Assembly (NCBI GenBank): GCA_002964805.2
Contig: PUDQ02000076.1
Coordinates: 62,001 to 126,000 of the forward strand
Reading direction: 5' to 3'
Length of the DNA: 64,000 bases
From: Trametes villosa
Lineage: Eukaryota; Basidiomycota; Agaricomycetes; Polyporales; Polyporaceae
Position 1 is the stretch's first letter. Each line of letters starts with the position of its first letter. Shown piece after piece: positions 45,183-56,710 of the stretch. Under the pieces are notes generated by a model. The model was given only the letters and a program-made list of their open reading frames with translations, was not told the origin of the DNA and did not search any database. The translations under genes and the position numbers were made by a program.

Positions 45183-46820
45183 ATGGATACTCGGAGCTCG
45201 CAGCGAACGCCACTCGAGCTTCATGATACCAGTACTACGGTTGAATCATCTAGGTATGTATGCCCATTGGATCTTTAACATCAAGGTTATGTTGCAGCGC
45301 TGACGTTTGGTATGACTAGGCTGCATATAGCTCGCGCCCATCCACCCGCCATCGATACCGACGTCTTCCGGGTCATCCTAGCATGTCTTCCTTACCCGGA
45401 ACTGGTGAAGGTATCGCTTGCCTCGCGCAGTGCTCGCGAGGAAGCCATCAGGGAGCTGCTCATGCGACCAGTACGCCTCACCCATAACGAGCGTCTGCGC
45501 GCGTTCTGCGAGTTCGCGCTCGCCGGACACCCCGGGAGACTGTCGTACCTACGGAGGCTCACGGTCGAACATATCGAGAGGCCGTACGCTCCCGAGGACC
45601 AGCACGCGTTCGCCCGTGTTCTTGCGCACTGCCCTAATCTCGTGAAACTCGAGCTTCGGTGGTGCGACGGACTCCTGCTAGAAGACCTGCGCGTACCCGA
45701 GGCGATCGCCGCTCTCACAAGTCTAAAGCACTTCTCCGCGATAATGTACAAGGACCAGAGGCAATCCCAAGCTCTCCTCCTGCGAATTGCTATGTCGACA
45801 AAGTCTTCTCTCCGCAGCCTGCACCTTCCCATGATCGAGGACGGTCTGTCAAAGGTCGACATCCTGCAAGATTTGGCGAGCACACACGGCGCCCTCGAAG
45901 AGTTCACGCTGCAATTCACCACCTTCACTCCCCCCGCCGCGACATTCCACGCCGTTCGCGTCCTCCATCTGACATGTGAACAGACCGTCCCCCGCGTTCA
46001 AGATCTCCACGCGACCTTCCCGAACGTCCGCGAGCTGACCATCGAGCACCACATCCTCCTGGACGACCCCCCAGCCCCACGCGCGCCCTCGAGCCAGTGG
46101 CAGTCGCTGGACCTCCTGCGCGCATCCGCGCTGCTCATCGATACCCTCGGCATCGCGTGCCCCGTGCGCCGCTTGGACCTGAACTACTACCTGTTGCACG
46201 AGCACGCGCGGATGGCAGACATTGTCGCGCGCCTCCACCCGCGACAGTTCACCCTCAACAACTACTGTGCGAACGACTGGGCGCCTCCTCCCTCCGCACC
46301 GAGCATACTGTTTCAGTCCGGCGGGGCCGGCGACTCGGAGGTCGCAGTGAAGCACTTCTTCCTCAAGCTCACGTTCTCTAGGGGGCGAGCTGCCCCCGGC
46401 ACCCAGGACCTTGCAGTAAGCACATCGCTCCATCATCGCGTAGTTACGGCTTTCACCTAACATATTCGCACTCAGGACTCCGTCCTTCCGTTTCTGTACA
46501 GGGCCCGCGTAGAGCTTCTGCACGTCGCCGTCGCCGAGCTCTTCAATTCCGACGACCCGGACGATATCGTCAACCCGCGCATCAAGGTGCACCCAGACCA
46601 ATCCGACCCGGGCCTGCCGGACGTCGATGTCGACGCTCTTGCCCAGATGATAGCGGCGGGCTGCTCGTCGATTCGTACGGTAGTGATCACAATCGCTTTG
46701 CAAGGGCATACGGTCTGGAGTGTGGAGCGAGTGAACGGAGAGACGGTGTTGGCGAAACTGGGCGCATATGAAGGGAGGCGCATGCTGGAACGGGAGACGA
46801 AGCGGTGCTTGGAGGATTAG
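45183..46820 (+). CDS. F-box protein, copy 2
   Basis: Three exons (45183-45253, 45320-46415 and 46476-46820), 503 aa. Exon 1 encodes MDTRSSQRTPLELHDTSTTV and joins SSRLHIARAHPPAIDTDVF. F-box-like motif: FRVILACLPYPELVKVSLAS then REEAIRELLMRPV. LRR-like segments: LSYLRRLTVEHIERPY, HCPNLVKLELRWCDGLLLED and LRSLHLPMIEDG. The last exon starts DSVLPFLYRARVELLHVAVA and ends MLERETKRCLED. Introns fall at the same positions and phases as in the 23.4-25.1 kb paralog, so the two are true paralogs. Probable SCF ubiquitin-ligase adaptor; substrate unknown. Confidence 0.83.
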
Positions 46821-46994
46821 GACGCCGGGATACATGGAGTATGCGTGAAATACGTGCTTCGATGATACTGACAACGGAGGCCGGTACGTAGCAAACAGTG
46901 TAAGTACTATACAGGGCGCAGTAGAAATACATTCTGATTGTAGTGGTGGTTGATAGATGCTCATGGCGAGGAGGCGACGATTTAGACAGTGGCG

Positions 46995-48459
46995 TTATCC
47001 GACTATGGAATGAGATGTGCCGACGATAGGTGCATTCCACTGGCCCACCCCATACACCGGAGACGTTGTTGGAAGCAGGCTATTGTATTGCTCTCCGAGC
47101 GAGCTCTTCGAGCGAGCGGAGACGAGGAAGCAGATGTTCTGGTCATCTCCTACCACGTACTTGCCGTCAAGCCATTGAGCTGCGTGATCAAACCAGCTAT
47201 CGTCGTCGCGGTGATAGGACATCGCATTAAGGCATTCGGAGTACTAGCGGGGGATGAGCGACATAGGACAGAGATGGGAGGATCAAACTCACCTTGTCGT
47301 ACACCTCCCACCGTGCGCTGCCCCAGCCCGCCGCCCCGGTACCGTGAGTTTCAATCACGTCGATGAGGCCGCCGAGAAGGAGGTCCAGGTAGGGGGAACC
47401 CCAGTCGTACTCGTAAACATAGTCTGGATGGGAAGGAGGTTTCTTGCTCAGCCCTGTCACGTCCGCTCCCTCTTTCAAGGGCCTCGGCAGGCTTGGGGCC
47501 TTGGCAAGGACGTCCCGCAGACGGTCAAGGGCGGGGGAAGAGGGAAGACGTTCTGTAGGTCGGACGGGGTATGAATGGGCCAGCCGGTTCGCCGCAGTTC
47601 GCATGGGGCCCTCGCGATCTTTGGTACGCGAGAACTCGCCGCACGTTCCGTCGTAGGGATCGGCCAGATCGTCGACGCGGTCCATCGCCCGATGGCAGGA
47701 ATCCCAGAGCCGTCTCGGCATATCTTGTTTGAGACGAAGGAGGACTGGAGACCTTCCGACATGCGGGTCGTAGTTCGCCTCCTCCCGGGATCGGAGTGTC
47801 ACGATGTGTACGGATCCTTCTGCGGGTGCGTATGCCGCTGGCTGGGTGAAAGGCGCGAACTTTCCCTTCTTCACGTGGGCCTTCCGCAGCTTCTCCAGGC
47901 TAGGTATGCACTATGAATAAAGCTGCAACACAAGAGAAATATGGCGAGCACTTACTATGCCTCAAAGCCATCTGGTCCGCCGTGACGCTGCCAGGCCTTG
48001 CGCTCCACTTCGCGTTCCTGGTAGAGATGCATGTCGACGGCCTGTCCATTGACAACGGTTCTGATCACCGCAATCTGTTGAACGAACAATGGAACGATGG
48101 GTTTAGCAAGTCTCCACCTACTCTCTCTTGTCATAATCAAGGCCCTTCAGATCCGCTGCCTTCAAGCGGTACTGCTTCATCGCTGTGCCTTTGCTAATCT
48201 AGAATGTGTAAGCACGGTGAGCGATGGGGAACACATGGGGCGCATCTGGTGTGCCACGCACGGTGGTACCGATACGGATTCTCGACTCCCGCCACTGCGT
48301 ACTATCTACTGGTGTTTGGGATGCCTTCGTCGCCTCGGAGGGGCCGGCTACCGTCACGTTGTTAGTCGACCTAGGCTTACGCGGTCTCGGGGCCGCTCTT
48401 GCACGGGGCTGAGCAGTCGCGCGAGTCTTCGTTTGTGATTTGGACTGTGCTTTGGGCAT
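46995..48459 (-). CDS. XPA-C-like domain protein, copy A
   Basis: Basic N-terminus (MPKAQSKSQTKTRATAQP), then an XPA-C-like block in two exons: ISKGTAMKQYRLKAADLKGL and AVDMHLYQEREVERKAWQRH plus GGPDGFEA. This resembles the C-terminal putative DNA-binding domain of XPA, but the XPA zinc finger is absent. A family-specific C-terminal domain follows: RRLWDSCHRAMDRVDDL, DREGPMRTAANRLAHSYPVR, LPSSPALDRLRDVLAKAP and GWGSARWEVYDK. A last exon reads WFDHAAQWLDGKYVV and SARSKSSLGEQYNSLLP. Introns at about 48187-48250, 48070-48125, 47895-47955 and 47223-47290. The DNA- or RNA-binding role is inference only. One of four same-strand paralogs. Confidence 0.72.
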
Positions 48460-49214
48460 CGTTGTACCTGAGAGGGGCTTGCTCGCTGCTGATGACGTCT
48501 ATTACCAGAATGTGATAGGAAGCTGGTTGCATCCGAGTCAGTCATCTTTAAAGTTGACGAGTGAGCCTCGTCTCACTCACCCGAGATGATAGCTGCAGCA
48601 GGTTGTTTGAGGGGTCCGGATCCTACAAACGCAGTGAGTGGAAGCACGGGGGCTGAGTGCGAGTACGAGGAGGATTAGGAAGCGGCGGCGGCGGCGGAGT
48701 CAGATCCGGCTCGCTCAGCGTCAGTAGCAATGCCGTAAAATGGATATTTAAGGTGTTCCGCGAATCCAAGCATGTGGTACACTGACGCAGACAGCAGCAC
48801 GCTCTTCGCCAGGAGCTCGGGGCAGTAGAGTCCCAGCAGGACTTGGGATCACTCACTGAATAGTCGGTACAAGGCTGGTGGCGGCCCCGCCCGTGCAGTC
48901 GGCGAGCATCGATGCCCTCCTGGGGTACGGCTGTGGCGTGCAAATCGCCAGACAGACGGAGAAGTGAGGTTGGTAAAACCGTGCGTGTAGGAAGCCGTCT
49001 GCGTTCTTGGAGTGGGAGATATTGAAATTGTGCCTGACGAACCAGACTGAACAAGAGACCAGCGCGCGAACTTAGAATTATACATTGTTGAAACATGACT
49101 TCACGCATGATAACATATGAGGCAACAACCCTAGAGTCTTGCCGGTCTGTCAGCAAACGCTTCGATAACAATGGGAATTGCGGTAACTCACGCTCAAGTC
49201 CTCTGGCCCGATCT
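48460..49214. other. Intergenic, no gene recognised
   Basis: 755 bp between copies A and B. Open frames here continue as shadows of copy B. It contains a GGCGGCGGCGGCGG run near 48685. Confidence 0.45.
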
Positions 49215-50582
49215 CTAATGGCCGATGTACCTCGCATCCTGGGGGGTACGGTGCGGAAGTCTGCCGTTGTACAATTCTCCCAGCGCGCTTTTGGAGCGGG
49301 CAGACACGGCGTACGAGATATCTCGCGTGCGCACGAGATACTCGCCGTCGAGCCACTGCGCGGCGGGGTCGGACCATCTTCCCCTGTGTCTGTTGTACCA
49401 TATGCCGCCAAAGCACTTCGCGTACTGTCGATTTATTGCTGTGTAAGCATTCATTCGACATGTCGTTGTAACACTTACCTCGTCGTACACTTCCCAACGC
49501 ACATTACCCCAGCCCTCGCCGCCGCCGCCGTGTGCGTCGATTACCCCGATCAGAGCCGCGAAGAGGCGATCTAGGTAGGACTCCTCCCACTCGTACGTAA
49601 CTCTATACTCTTGGTCCCCATGGACCGTCGCCTCTATGCCATCTACTTCCACCATCCCCACCTCAAATCCTGGCGGAAAATGCGGCGCTTGTGCTAGCAC
49701 CTCCCGCAAGTGGTCGACAGAGGGAGAAGATGGGAGGCGGACGGCCGGCCTGGCTGGGTACAACTGCGCATACGACCGCGCAGCTGTCATCGGGCCCTCG
49801 CGGTCGCAGTCGCGCGTGAACAACCCTACCAAGCCGCCAGTGTCACAGAGGTTGTTGTCGTCGATGCGATCCAGGACCCTGTTGCATGCGTCCCAGATCC
49901 ACGCAGTCGTTGAACTCTTGAGATGCAGGAGCACAAGGGATTGCCTGACGTACGGGTCGTATGTGGACGTCTTCGATGGCGGCGGTGCGATGCGGATAGC
50001 GTACGCTCCGTCTCCGGGGAGTGGGTAGGCGGCTGGATGAGGGAATGGTGTGCCTTCATCGTGCGTTTTGACCCACTGAAGTCGGAGCTTTTCGAGGCTG
50101 AAAGGAGATCAGTACGACGGATGTGGTGACATAATATAAGTCTCACAAGGCTACGAAGCCTTCAGGGCCACCACGGCGCTCCCAGGCCTTGCGCTCGACA
50201 TCGCGCTCCTTGTAAAGATGCATCTCGACTGCCTTACCGCTGCTGTGAACCAAACAACCCTGTTAATTGAGGTACAGCCGCATTGGCAGATGCACATACG
50301 GTTTCTTGTCCGGTTCGGGGAGACCTTTGAAGTCGGACGGCCGCAAGCGATATAGCTTTACAGCGAGCCCTTTGCTAATCTGCGAGTTCAGTTGAGCTCG
50401 TAAACAATTCTTAGCAGTCCTGAATGATGGCAAACCTTGTCATCCGCTCGAACTCTGGATTCTGGCCCTCGCGAGCTGCCCAAAGTGGCTTCGACGCCTG
50501 TCTCTTTCTCTTTGGCCTTCTTCGGGGATGCTTTCGCACGGCGGCGAGTCGTAGTGGTAGACTTTGTGGGTGTCTTCGGCAT
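49215..50582 (-). CDS. XPA-C-like domain protein, copy B
   Basis: Same layout as copy A. Basic N-terminus MPKTPTKSTTTTRRRAKASP, then ISKGLAVKLYRLRPSDFKGL, a short exon AVEMHLYKERDVERKAWERR plus GGPEGF, then AYAIRIAPPPSKTSTYDPYV. Next are WIWDACNRVLDRIDDNNL, DREGPMTAARSYAQLYPARP, LPSSPSVDHLREVLAQAPHF and GWGNVRWEVYDE. The last exon reads KCFGGIWYNRHRGRWSDPAA, QWLDGEYLV and SARSKSALGELYNGRLP. The last intron (GTAAGT...CACAG) is only about 40 nt and preserves frame. Start at the MPK ATG, by analogy with copies A and C; an upstream in-frame ATG exists. Function unknown. Confidence 0.72.
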
Positions 50583-51672
50583 CCTCGAAGTCGTGTGGAT
50601 GCGACTGGGATTGGGTCTGCTGGTGTAGGGTGAGTGTCTACTTCTCAGCATTATTTCGGGGGGCCGTTGCTCACCAGGATGAGGTGTGCGAGGTCAAAAG
50701 TGGGGAAGGACACCGCGATGGAGTCGCCCGGACTCGATGGGTGTGCTTGATATAAGGCCGTCAGCACGAAGGCCCCTATCGCAGGGATTTGCCATTCGCG
50801 GCAAACCCGGCTTCGGCACTGTACGTTTGGGAAGACAAGACTGTAGGTGCGTTCTGACGTCAGTAATATGGTGAGACAGGGCCAGCTGATCCGCTGCATT
50901 CCTTGCGCCCGAGCGAGTGGTTGCGGCGACATTCACGAGTACCAGCATTCTAGTTCGCGGGTACCTTAACTACGCGAGTTCCAGAGTGATTTCCCAGTTT
51001 GTAGAGGCAGAGACGTCGGTGCCTCCGATCTCGAACAGGGCGAGTGTAGAATCTGCCGGTACAGATGTATCCGCAGACACACAGCGATTGTTGACGGGAA
51101 AGTCAAAAGTCATTGAGCGTATTAGCTTGCAGCTCTCGCAATGTGTCCCATAATCGCATCTACACGCTGCAACCGCAAAGACTAAGGTGAACGAGAGTGC
51201 GGTAAACGATCGTGCACGTTCAAGTACGAAAGGACTTCACACGTACCTCTTCGCACCACAGACCATTTTACACCCACAGTGTGCTGTCCCCCCCTTCTTA
51301 TGCAGATTTCAGCCTCGACATCCTTTCTGTGAGGAGAACCAGTGGGAGTTCGAAGATGGTTGTAACACAAAAGCCGCCGCAAGCGCCTGCGCTCGCGGAT
51401 GCGGGACGACCTTTGGGCGCTTACACGTGAAACAACCATTGCGCTGAACCGCCATCTTCGACGCTCTCAGCTGGATACCTATCCTGTATACAATATGTTT
51501 GCGCGCAGAGAGTGTCAAAATTTTTCAAGATACGTGGGAGGGACAGTGCCAATCGGTCATACACGCTCCAACGAAGTTGAATTACGACAGCGGTCCACAA
51601 GTGCGTGCCAATCATGAATCATGAACATACATACGAAGTCAGTACTAGTGGTGACCGGTGAGCCATGCTCGG
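50583..51672. other. Intergenic, no gene recognised
   Basis: 1.09 kb. Several 60-90 codon frames overlap on both strands without domain content. Confidence 0.45.
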
Positions 51673-52973
51673 TCAGTACCCCCTGAAGGCTCGCGACTTC
51701 TTAACATGCAGGGTCTTGGCTAGCAGCCACTTCACGAGCCAGTTCCCAACCAGGACACCCCAGAGGATGTCGTAGTATCCCGCACCGCCGTTCTGTGGAC
51801 GTCCTAGTGTGTCAGAATACACACGAACCCCCCACAAAATGAGGGCGCACCTTTCCTAGCGTGATCACAAGCGCGTTGGGGAGTCCCTTGTACGCCTTTG
51901 TTGCTGGTGCACCCTGGAGGAAGCTGATCACGTTCGCGACAACGATCGGAACGTGCCTGTGCGCCTTGGAAGCCTGCTTCGTCTCCTGGATGTCGGTGAC
52001 GTCGCCCGCAGCGAATACTCCGGGATGACCGGGAACCTCGAAGTGCGCTTTCACGCGAACGGCACCGTACGAAGTTAGCACGTCCTCGTCCAGTGTCTTC
52101 AGGAAGCTAGAGTTGGGACGTGACCCGTATGCCTGGACCTACGAAGGGTGAGTAACTCCGTATGACAGCGCGAAGAGCAGTACTTACGACAAGGTCAGCA
52201 TCCGGGATATGCTTCCCCTTCTGCGTCGTTACGCCAACGGTCCCTTCGGGCGGGATGTCGAGCCTGTCCCCAAGAATGAAGTTCACCCCGCGCGACCTCC
52301 ACCGCTGTTCAACGGTCTTCCTGAACTTCTCCGGCCACGTGTCGTTGATGAGCTCTTCCCGATGATGGACGACCGTAACCTTCTTGTGCTATTCGCGCGG
52401 TGAGTATGGCCATCCACCGAGCGTAACACCACGCGAGGTACTCACAGGCCATGTATCGACCACCTCCCCAGCCGTCTCAAGGCCCAGCGGACCGCCTCCT
52501 ACGATGACGACGTGCGCGGCCTTCTCGTACTTATTCCTCCACGAGGTGATGTGTGCGCGCACGTCCGCCGCCGTCTCCGGAAAGTCGATCGGCCCCGCCC
52601 ACGAGTTCCCCGTCGCAACAACGAGCGCCGCATACGGGATGCGCTCGCCGTCCTTCAGCACAACCTCGCCGCCCTTCCCAGGCACCTCCTCGACGACCGA
52701 CACGACCTTGCCGATCTTCGCGGTGCCGTTCCCGTTGTGGAAGAGCCGGTCGAACGGGACGAGCGAGGACTCGGCGTCCGTGGGGTCGAGCGGGTCCTCC
52801 GAGGTGACGGTGATGCGCGCGCCGGCGATGAGGTGGATGAAAAACGGCCGGTCGTTGACGAGGACGACGTGGTACTCCGAGGGGTCGAGCTTTCCGGAGA
52901 GCTCGCGCGCGATGAGCGTGCCTGCCCAGCCACCGCCGAGAACTACGATGTTCTTCTTGGTCTTTTCAGACAT
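51673..52973 (-). CDS. AIF/AMID-like FAD-dependent oxidoreductase
   Basis: Pyridine-nucleotide-disulfide oxidoreductase of the AIF2/AMID (ferroptosis-suppressor-like) group, which oxidises NAD(P)H using FAD. Seen: FAD-binding motif IVVLGGGWAGTLIARELS and NDRPFFIHLIAGARITVTSE, the ATG motif AALVVATGNSWAGP, the NAD(P)-binding motif HVVIVGGGPLGLETAGEVVD, then VTVVHHREELIND-like and YGSRPNSSFLKTL. The second FAD motif is HPGVFAAGDVTDIQETKQAS. The C-terminus has a hydrophobic segment (DILWGVLVGNWLVKWLLAK), a likely membrane-association helix. Four exons; introns near 52380-52450, 52140-52190 and 51795-51850. The first Met is MSEKTKKN. Two GATA-type motifs lie upstream. It sits between copies B and C of the XPA-C-like family with no evident functional link. 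Confidence 0.88.
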
Positions 52974-53796
52974 AGCGGCGGGTTATCCAGCGCGGGGTGT
53001 GGGGGAGAAAGGTGGGGAGGCGTCGGGTAGGCTCTTGTGTCGACATGGTCATATTTTGTAGCACGAGGGTCGCCGGCCGCGAGCTGGTCAGGACGAAGGG
53101 GATCGGCAGCGGGGTAGCGTATAAAGATTTATCAGATAAGATGCGCCCAGAGGCCGAACATCGCGGCCGCGCACATCATTCACAGTAATCAGATAAGATC
53201 CCCAGGGTTCCCCTCCTCGAGCTTGTTTTGAACGTACTATACACTGAACAACACAAGGGACGAGGTTGCACCATCATAGGGACGTATATTCACGCTAGAT
53301 CCAGAGAAGCATCTACTCAAGTACGGAGAAGCGGTCGGGAGGCTTCAGGCTTTCTCGCCCCCCCCGGGCTGCATGCGCAATTGATACTGCCGACAGCCCC
53401 GAAGTTCGCCGTGCCGCGTAGTATTCGTCACCACCCGGCGTTCTATTTACGACTGCGGTACGCATGCGAAGTAGAGGGGGAGGCCGTGAGCCTAGCGTAG
53501 AGTGTGCCGAGGCATCGCGCAGTGGCAGCTTAACTTCGGGGGCAGGAACCCGAACCTCCTATACGTCGTGTCTGACACGCTTCCAGTCGCAAGTTGATTC
53601 GGGTTCGGTCATGCTCGGCGATCTCTATGAACATGAAGGCGAATGCTCCGCGGTTTTGTCTGACTAGGTAGATACATTGGAACACGGCCGCCCAACACCC
53701 TGCGGAACGGGGAAAAAGGTGAGCTCTACGAACGCCTTGAACGCACATGCGAGCTCACTTCTATCTCGGCCGTTCATTCACAGTGACAAGGATTGA
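52974..53796. promoter_or_regulatory. AIF-like gene upstream region
   Basis: 823 bp without a supported gene. A 12-bp direct repeat ATCAGATAAGAT occurs at 53131-53142 and 53188-53199, each holding a GATAAG core, 160-230 bp upstream of the AIF-like start. Confidence 0.45.
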
Positions 53797-55125
53797 TTAT
53801 CCTCGGCCAGCGTAGGGCATGGTGGCCGGCGGCAGCAGGCTATTATACAACGCGCCGATCGCGCTTTTGGACCTAGAAGACACCACGAACGCCCTGTCGT
53901 GGAGGGGGTACGCGCCGTCGAGCCAGTGCACGGCTCCGTCCGTCCATCCCTCTTGGCGGTCGTACGACATCCCCGCGATGCACCCGGCGTACTGCGAATG
54001 GGTTGGTCAGTACGCAGCTTACAGATACGCGCACAGATATGCCGCGCGTTCGCAACGTACCGTGTCGTACACCTCCCAGCGCGCAGAGAGCCAGCCCTCC
54101 TCACCGATACCGCACTCTCCAATAACACCACAGAGCGCGTCGAACAGCTGATTGAGGTACGGCGCGTCCCACTCGTAGGTGTAGTATTCCTCCGGCCCCG
54201 GGTGGTGGAACGCGTTGATCCCTGCGACGTGCACCGGCTCAGCGCAGGAGAAGGGGCCGTAGGCTTGTTCCTTGGGCAGCCGCGGTGCCTCGGCCAGGAT
54301 CGCGCGGAGAGCGTTCATGCCCGGGGATGCGGGGAGCGGCGCCGTCGGTCGCGAGCTGGGGTACGTTAGGCTGAACCGATGGGCGGCCTGCAAGGGCCTG
54401 GATCGCTGGGAGGCGGTCGCGTACACACTCGCGAGGCCTTCATATTCGTTGGCGTACACACGGTCGTGCCAGCTGAGCGCCGCGTTGCACGCATCCAGAA
54501 CCCACGAGCGGCCATCGTGCGAGGGACCGGGAGCGGCTTGAGCGACGGCCGAACTAGTAGCAGTGTTCAACGTTGCCGGCTTTGCGGCAGCCTGCTTCGT
54601 CTGCGCTCTTTTGGCGCGTTTTTCCTTGAGCTCCTTGCGGCTGAGGAAGACGATGTTACGAGTTGGCACGTAAAGGAGAACGAACATAGGCAGATAGACG
54701 TACTATTTGTCGAAGGCATCCGGGCCGCCGTGCTTCTCCCATGCTATCCTCTCAACCTCGCGCTTGTTGTAGACGTACGCCTTGGCGCTGAAGCTTTTGG
54801 ACATGATAGGACGGCTGCAGGCAGAGAGTGATAAAAGTTTTCTACCGTCATGCGGACAATTCGACTTACTGCTCCATCTCGAAAGTCAGTCTCGCCAAGT
54901 CCGCGTCGTTCAGATGGTACTGAGCCTTGGCTTTCGTCTTCGTGATCTATGCGGACTCTGGCCATTAGCAAGCCGCGTATAATTCACAATTGAGATACGC
55001 ACCGTTACCCACTCTCCAACCCGAGATTTTCGCCATTTGGGTGGATCTACGACGGGCTCTGCGGTTGCTCCTGTGGGCTGTCCGGGGGCCTTCCGTTGCC
55101 TGGAATTTGTCGCGACTTTAGGCAT
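53797..55125 (-). CDS. XPA-C-like domain protein, copy C
   Basis: The most diverged copy of the family. N-terminus MPKVATNSRQRKAPGQPTGA then WRKSRVGEWVTV; XPA-C-like block ITKTKA..QYHLNDADLARL and KAYVYNKREVERIAWEKHGG plus PDAFDK. Next is a Lys/Ala-rich segment (SRKELKEKRAKRAQTKQAAA), then GRSWVLDACNAALSWHDRVY, QAAHRFSLTYPSSRPTAPLP, GMNALRAILAEAPRLPKEQ and EGWLSARWEVYDT. The last exon reads QYAGCIAGMSYDRQEGWTDG, AVHWLDGAYPL and SRSKSAIGALYNSLLPPAT. Frame is open across all exons. The XPA-C pattern is clearer here than in A and B because the ITKTKA start is closer to XPA. Confidence 0.72.
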
Positions 55126-56710
55126 TAGGGGAGCGAACTTGGGATTTGACGTTAAGGATAGGGGTTTCTGGCGCGACCTCGAGGCTCTGCTACCGGTTAG
55201 TCGCAAGATGGTAGAAGCACGTTGGTTAACGCACCTGGAGAAGGCACAACAGGCTGTTCCTCCGCGCTTATTTTGCTCCTAAGGGTGTGGGCCCGGCGGT
55301 CGAGCTCGCGGTGAGAGGAAGAAAGGCAAATTGAACTAGACGCCCGGTGCCGAAATGATCGAGTAGTGCGATGCGCTTCGCGCTCGACGTCTCGCCCCAA
55401 GACGGAGCTCAGCACCAACATGTCAATTGAATATCCTCACTCATGCAACCATTAGAGAGGGAATGGCGTAAGGTCTATAGCGGGGGATTAGCGAGAGTAG
55501 ACCGGGTCTGATTGTGCGTACTTACCCAGAGGGATTCCAGGTGGCGAACTATCCACCGTGGACTTCTTGATTCTCCCAGCCAGTATAGAGCTCAACTCCC
55601 CCGCGGTTACACTTGACCTTGAACTTGTGATAGAGCTCCCGCAGGGAATGGCGAGGGACAGAGCAGCTGGAAGAAGCACGACAGCGCGTGCCGTGCTGAC
55701 TGCTGCAATGCGTACCGCACGAGTGAACGTAGTCTATCACCGGATACCTCTACGGTAAAACTGTAGCCATAGTAAGTTGCGACGGGCTCATTAGAAAAGA
55801 AATGAGCCGACTGAAGCCTTCCTGGAGGGAAATTGGATAGATACGACACTCCGACACTGGCGCCGTATCGATTGCCATACGGGGGGGTGCGAATGACAGC
55901 TTGTGCTAGGAACATGGAAACGCAGCCATAATCTGTAGGAGTAGCAATCAGAATCAACGCCCGAGACTAATAACCCCCGAATGTGTCCTGAATGTTCACT
56001 CACCTCGACACGAGTATATGCGATCCGGTGTTGAGCAAAACATCAGATATTCACTACGGGAGCTGTACTCGTTCTCCTGAGATTGCGGCAGCGCTGCGCA
56101 GGCTACGCCCTGTCGCTCTATCGTGCCCCTCCGCGTCGCCAGTGTGAACTCAGTGTTAAGAAGGAGGAAGAGGAAGACAACGGCACGACCTTCGACGTTG
56201 ACGCGCCTGAGTGATGGCCCCGCGGTAACGTGATTGGTCCGTGCGAACGACGCGTCGCGTGCATACCGACGCGATCTACATATACGCCCTCAGCCACACT
56301 TTTCTTCGAGCTATGATGTGTCCGACCTCGGACGATGGTGCCCTCTGCAAATACGCTCGCTCTGCAGCTCCCTGATGCTTTCCGATATCTTGCCGCGTTA
56401 GGTCGGTGCAAGCAGAGGAGCTATATATGTAAGCCGAACACGCGATAGTGGATCTCAAACATGGCTTAACCGCGTGAGAGGCAGATCGTATTCTGACAGT
56501 AAGTGCTTCGGGCCTCGAGGACGTCGATGAGTGTTGAACGTTGGATCGAGTGAGTTATAGCAAGCGGTTTAACAGTTATGATACATGACGGTATGATGGT
56601 TGATACATGGTTTGAGCAAGGTGAGGCAAAGATCCGAATTCCTAACAATTACTAAATGGATACTTGGTTAGACTGCCGGCGTAGCTCGGAACGTGGTCAC
56701 TCACTCCACA
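55126..56710. other. Intergenic with one unexplained frame
   Basis: 1.6 kb. A minus-strand frame at 55607-55957 (..GASVGVSYLSNFPPGRLQSA..) reads like a coding exon but has no recognised family or clear partner exons. Its left part also overlaps other open frames. A repeat block at 56311-56540 matches one upstream of copy D. Confidence 0.4.
56311..56540 (+). repeat. Diverged direct repeat, unit 1
   Basis: Shares with 58450-58667 the ordered landmarks CGATGGT, TACGCTCGCTCTGC, GGTYGGYKCAAGCAGA, GAGGCAGATCGT and CCTCGAGGA. Similarity is roughly 70 percent by eye. Confidence 0.65.

Noticed and set aside
55607..55957. Minus-strand frame as an exon of a lost XPA-C-like copy
   Set aside because: Its translation shares no landmark with copies A-D.
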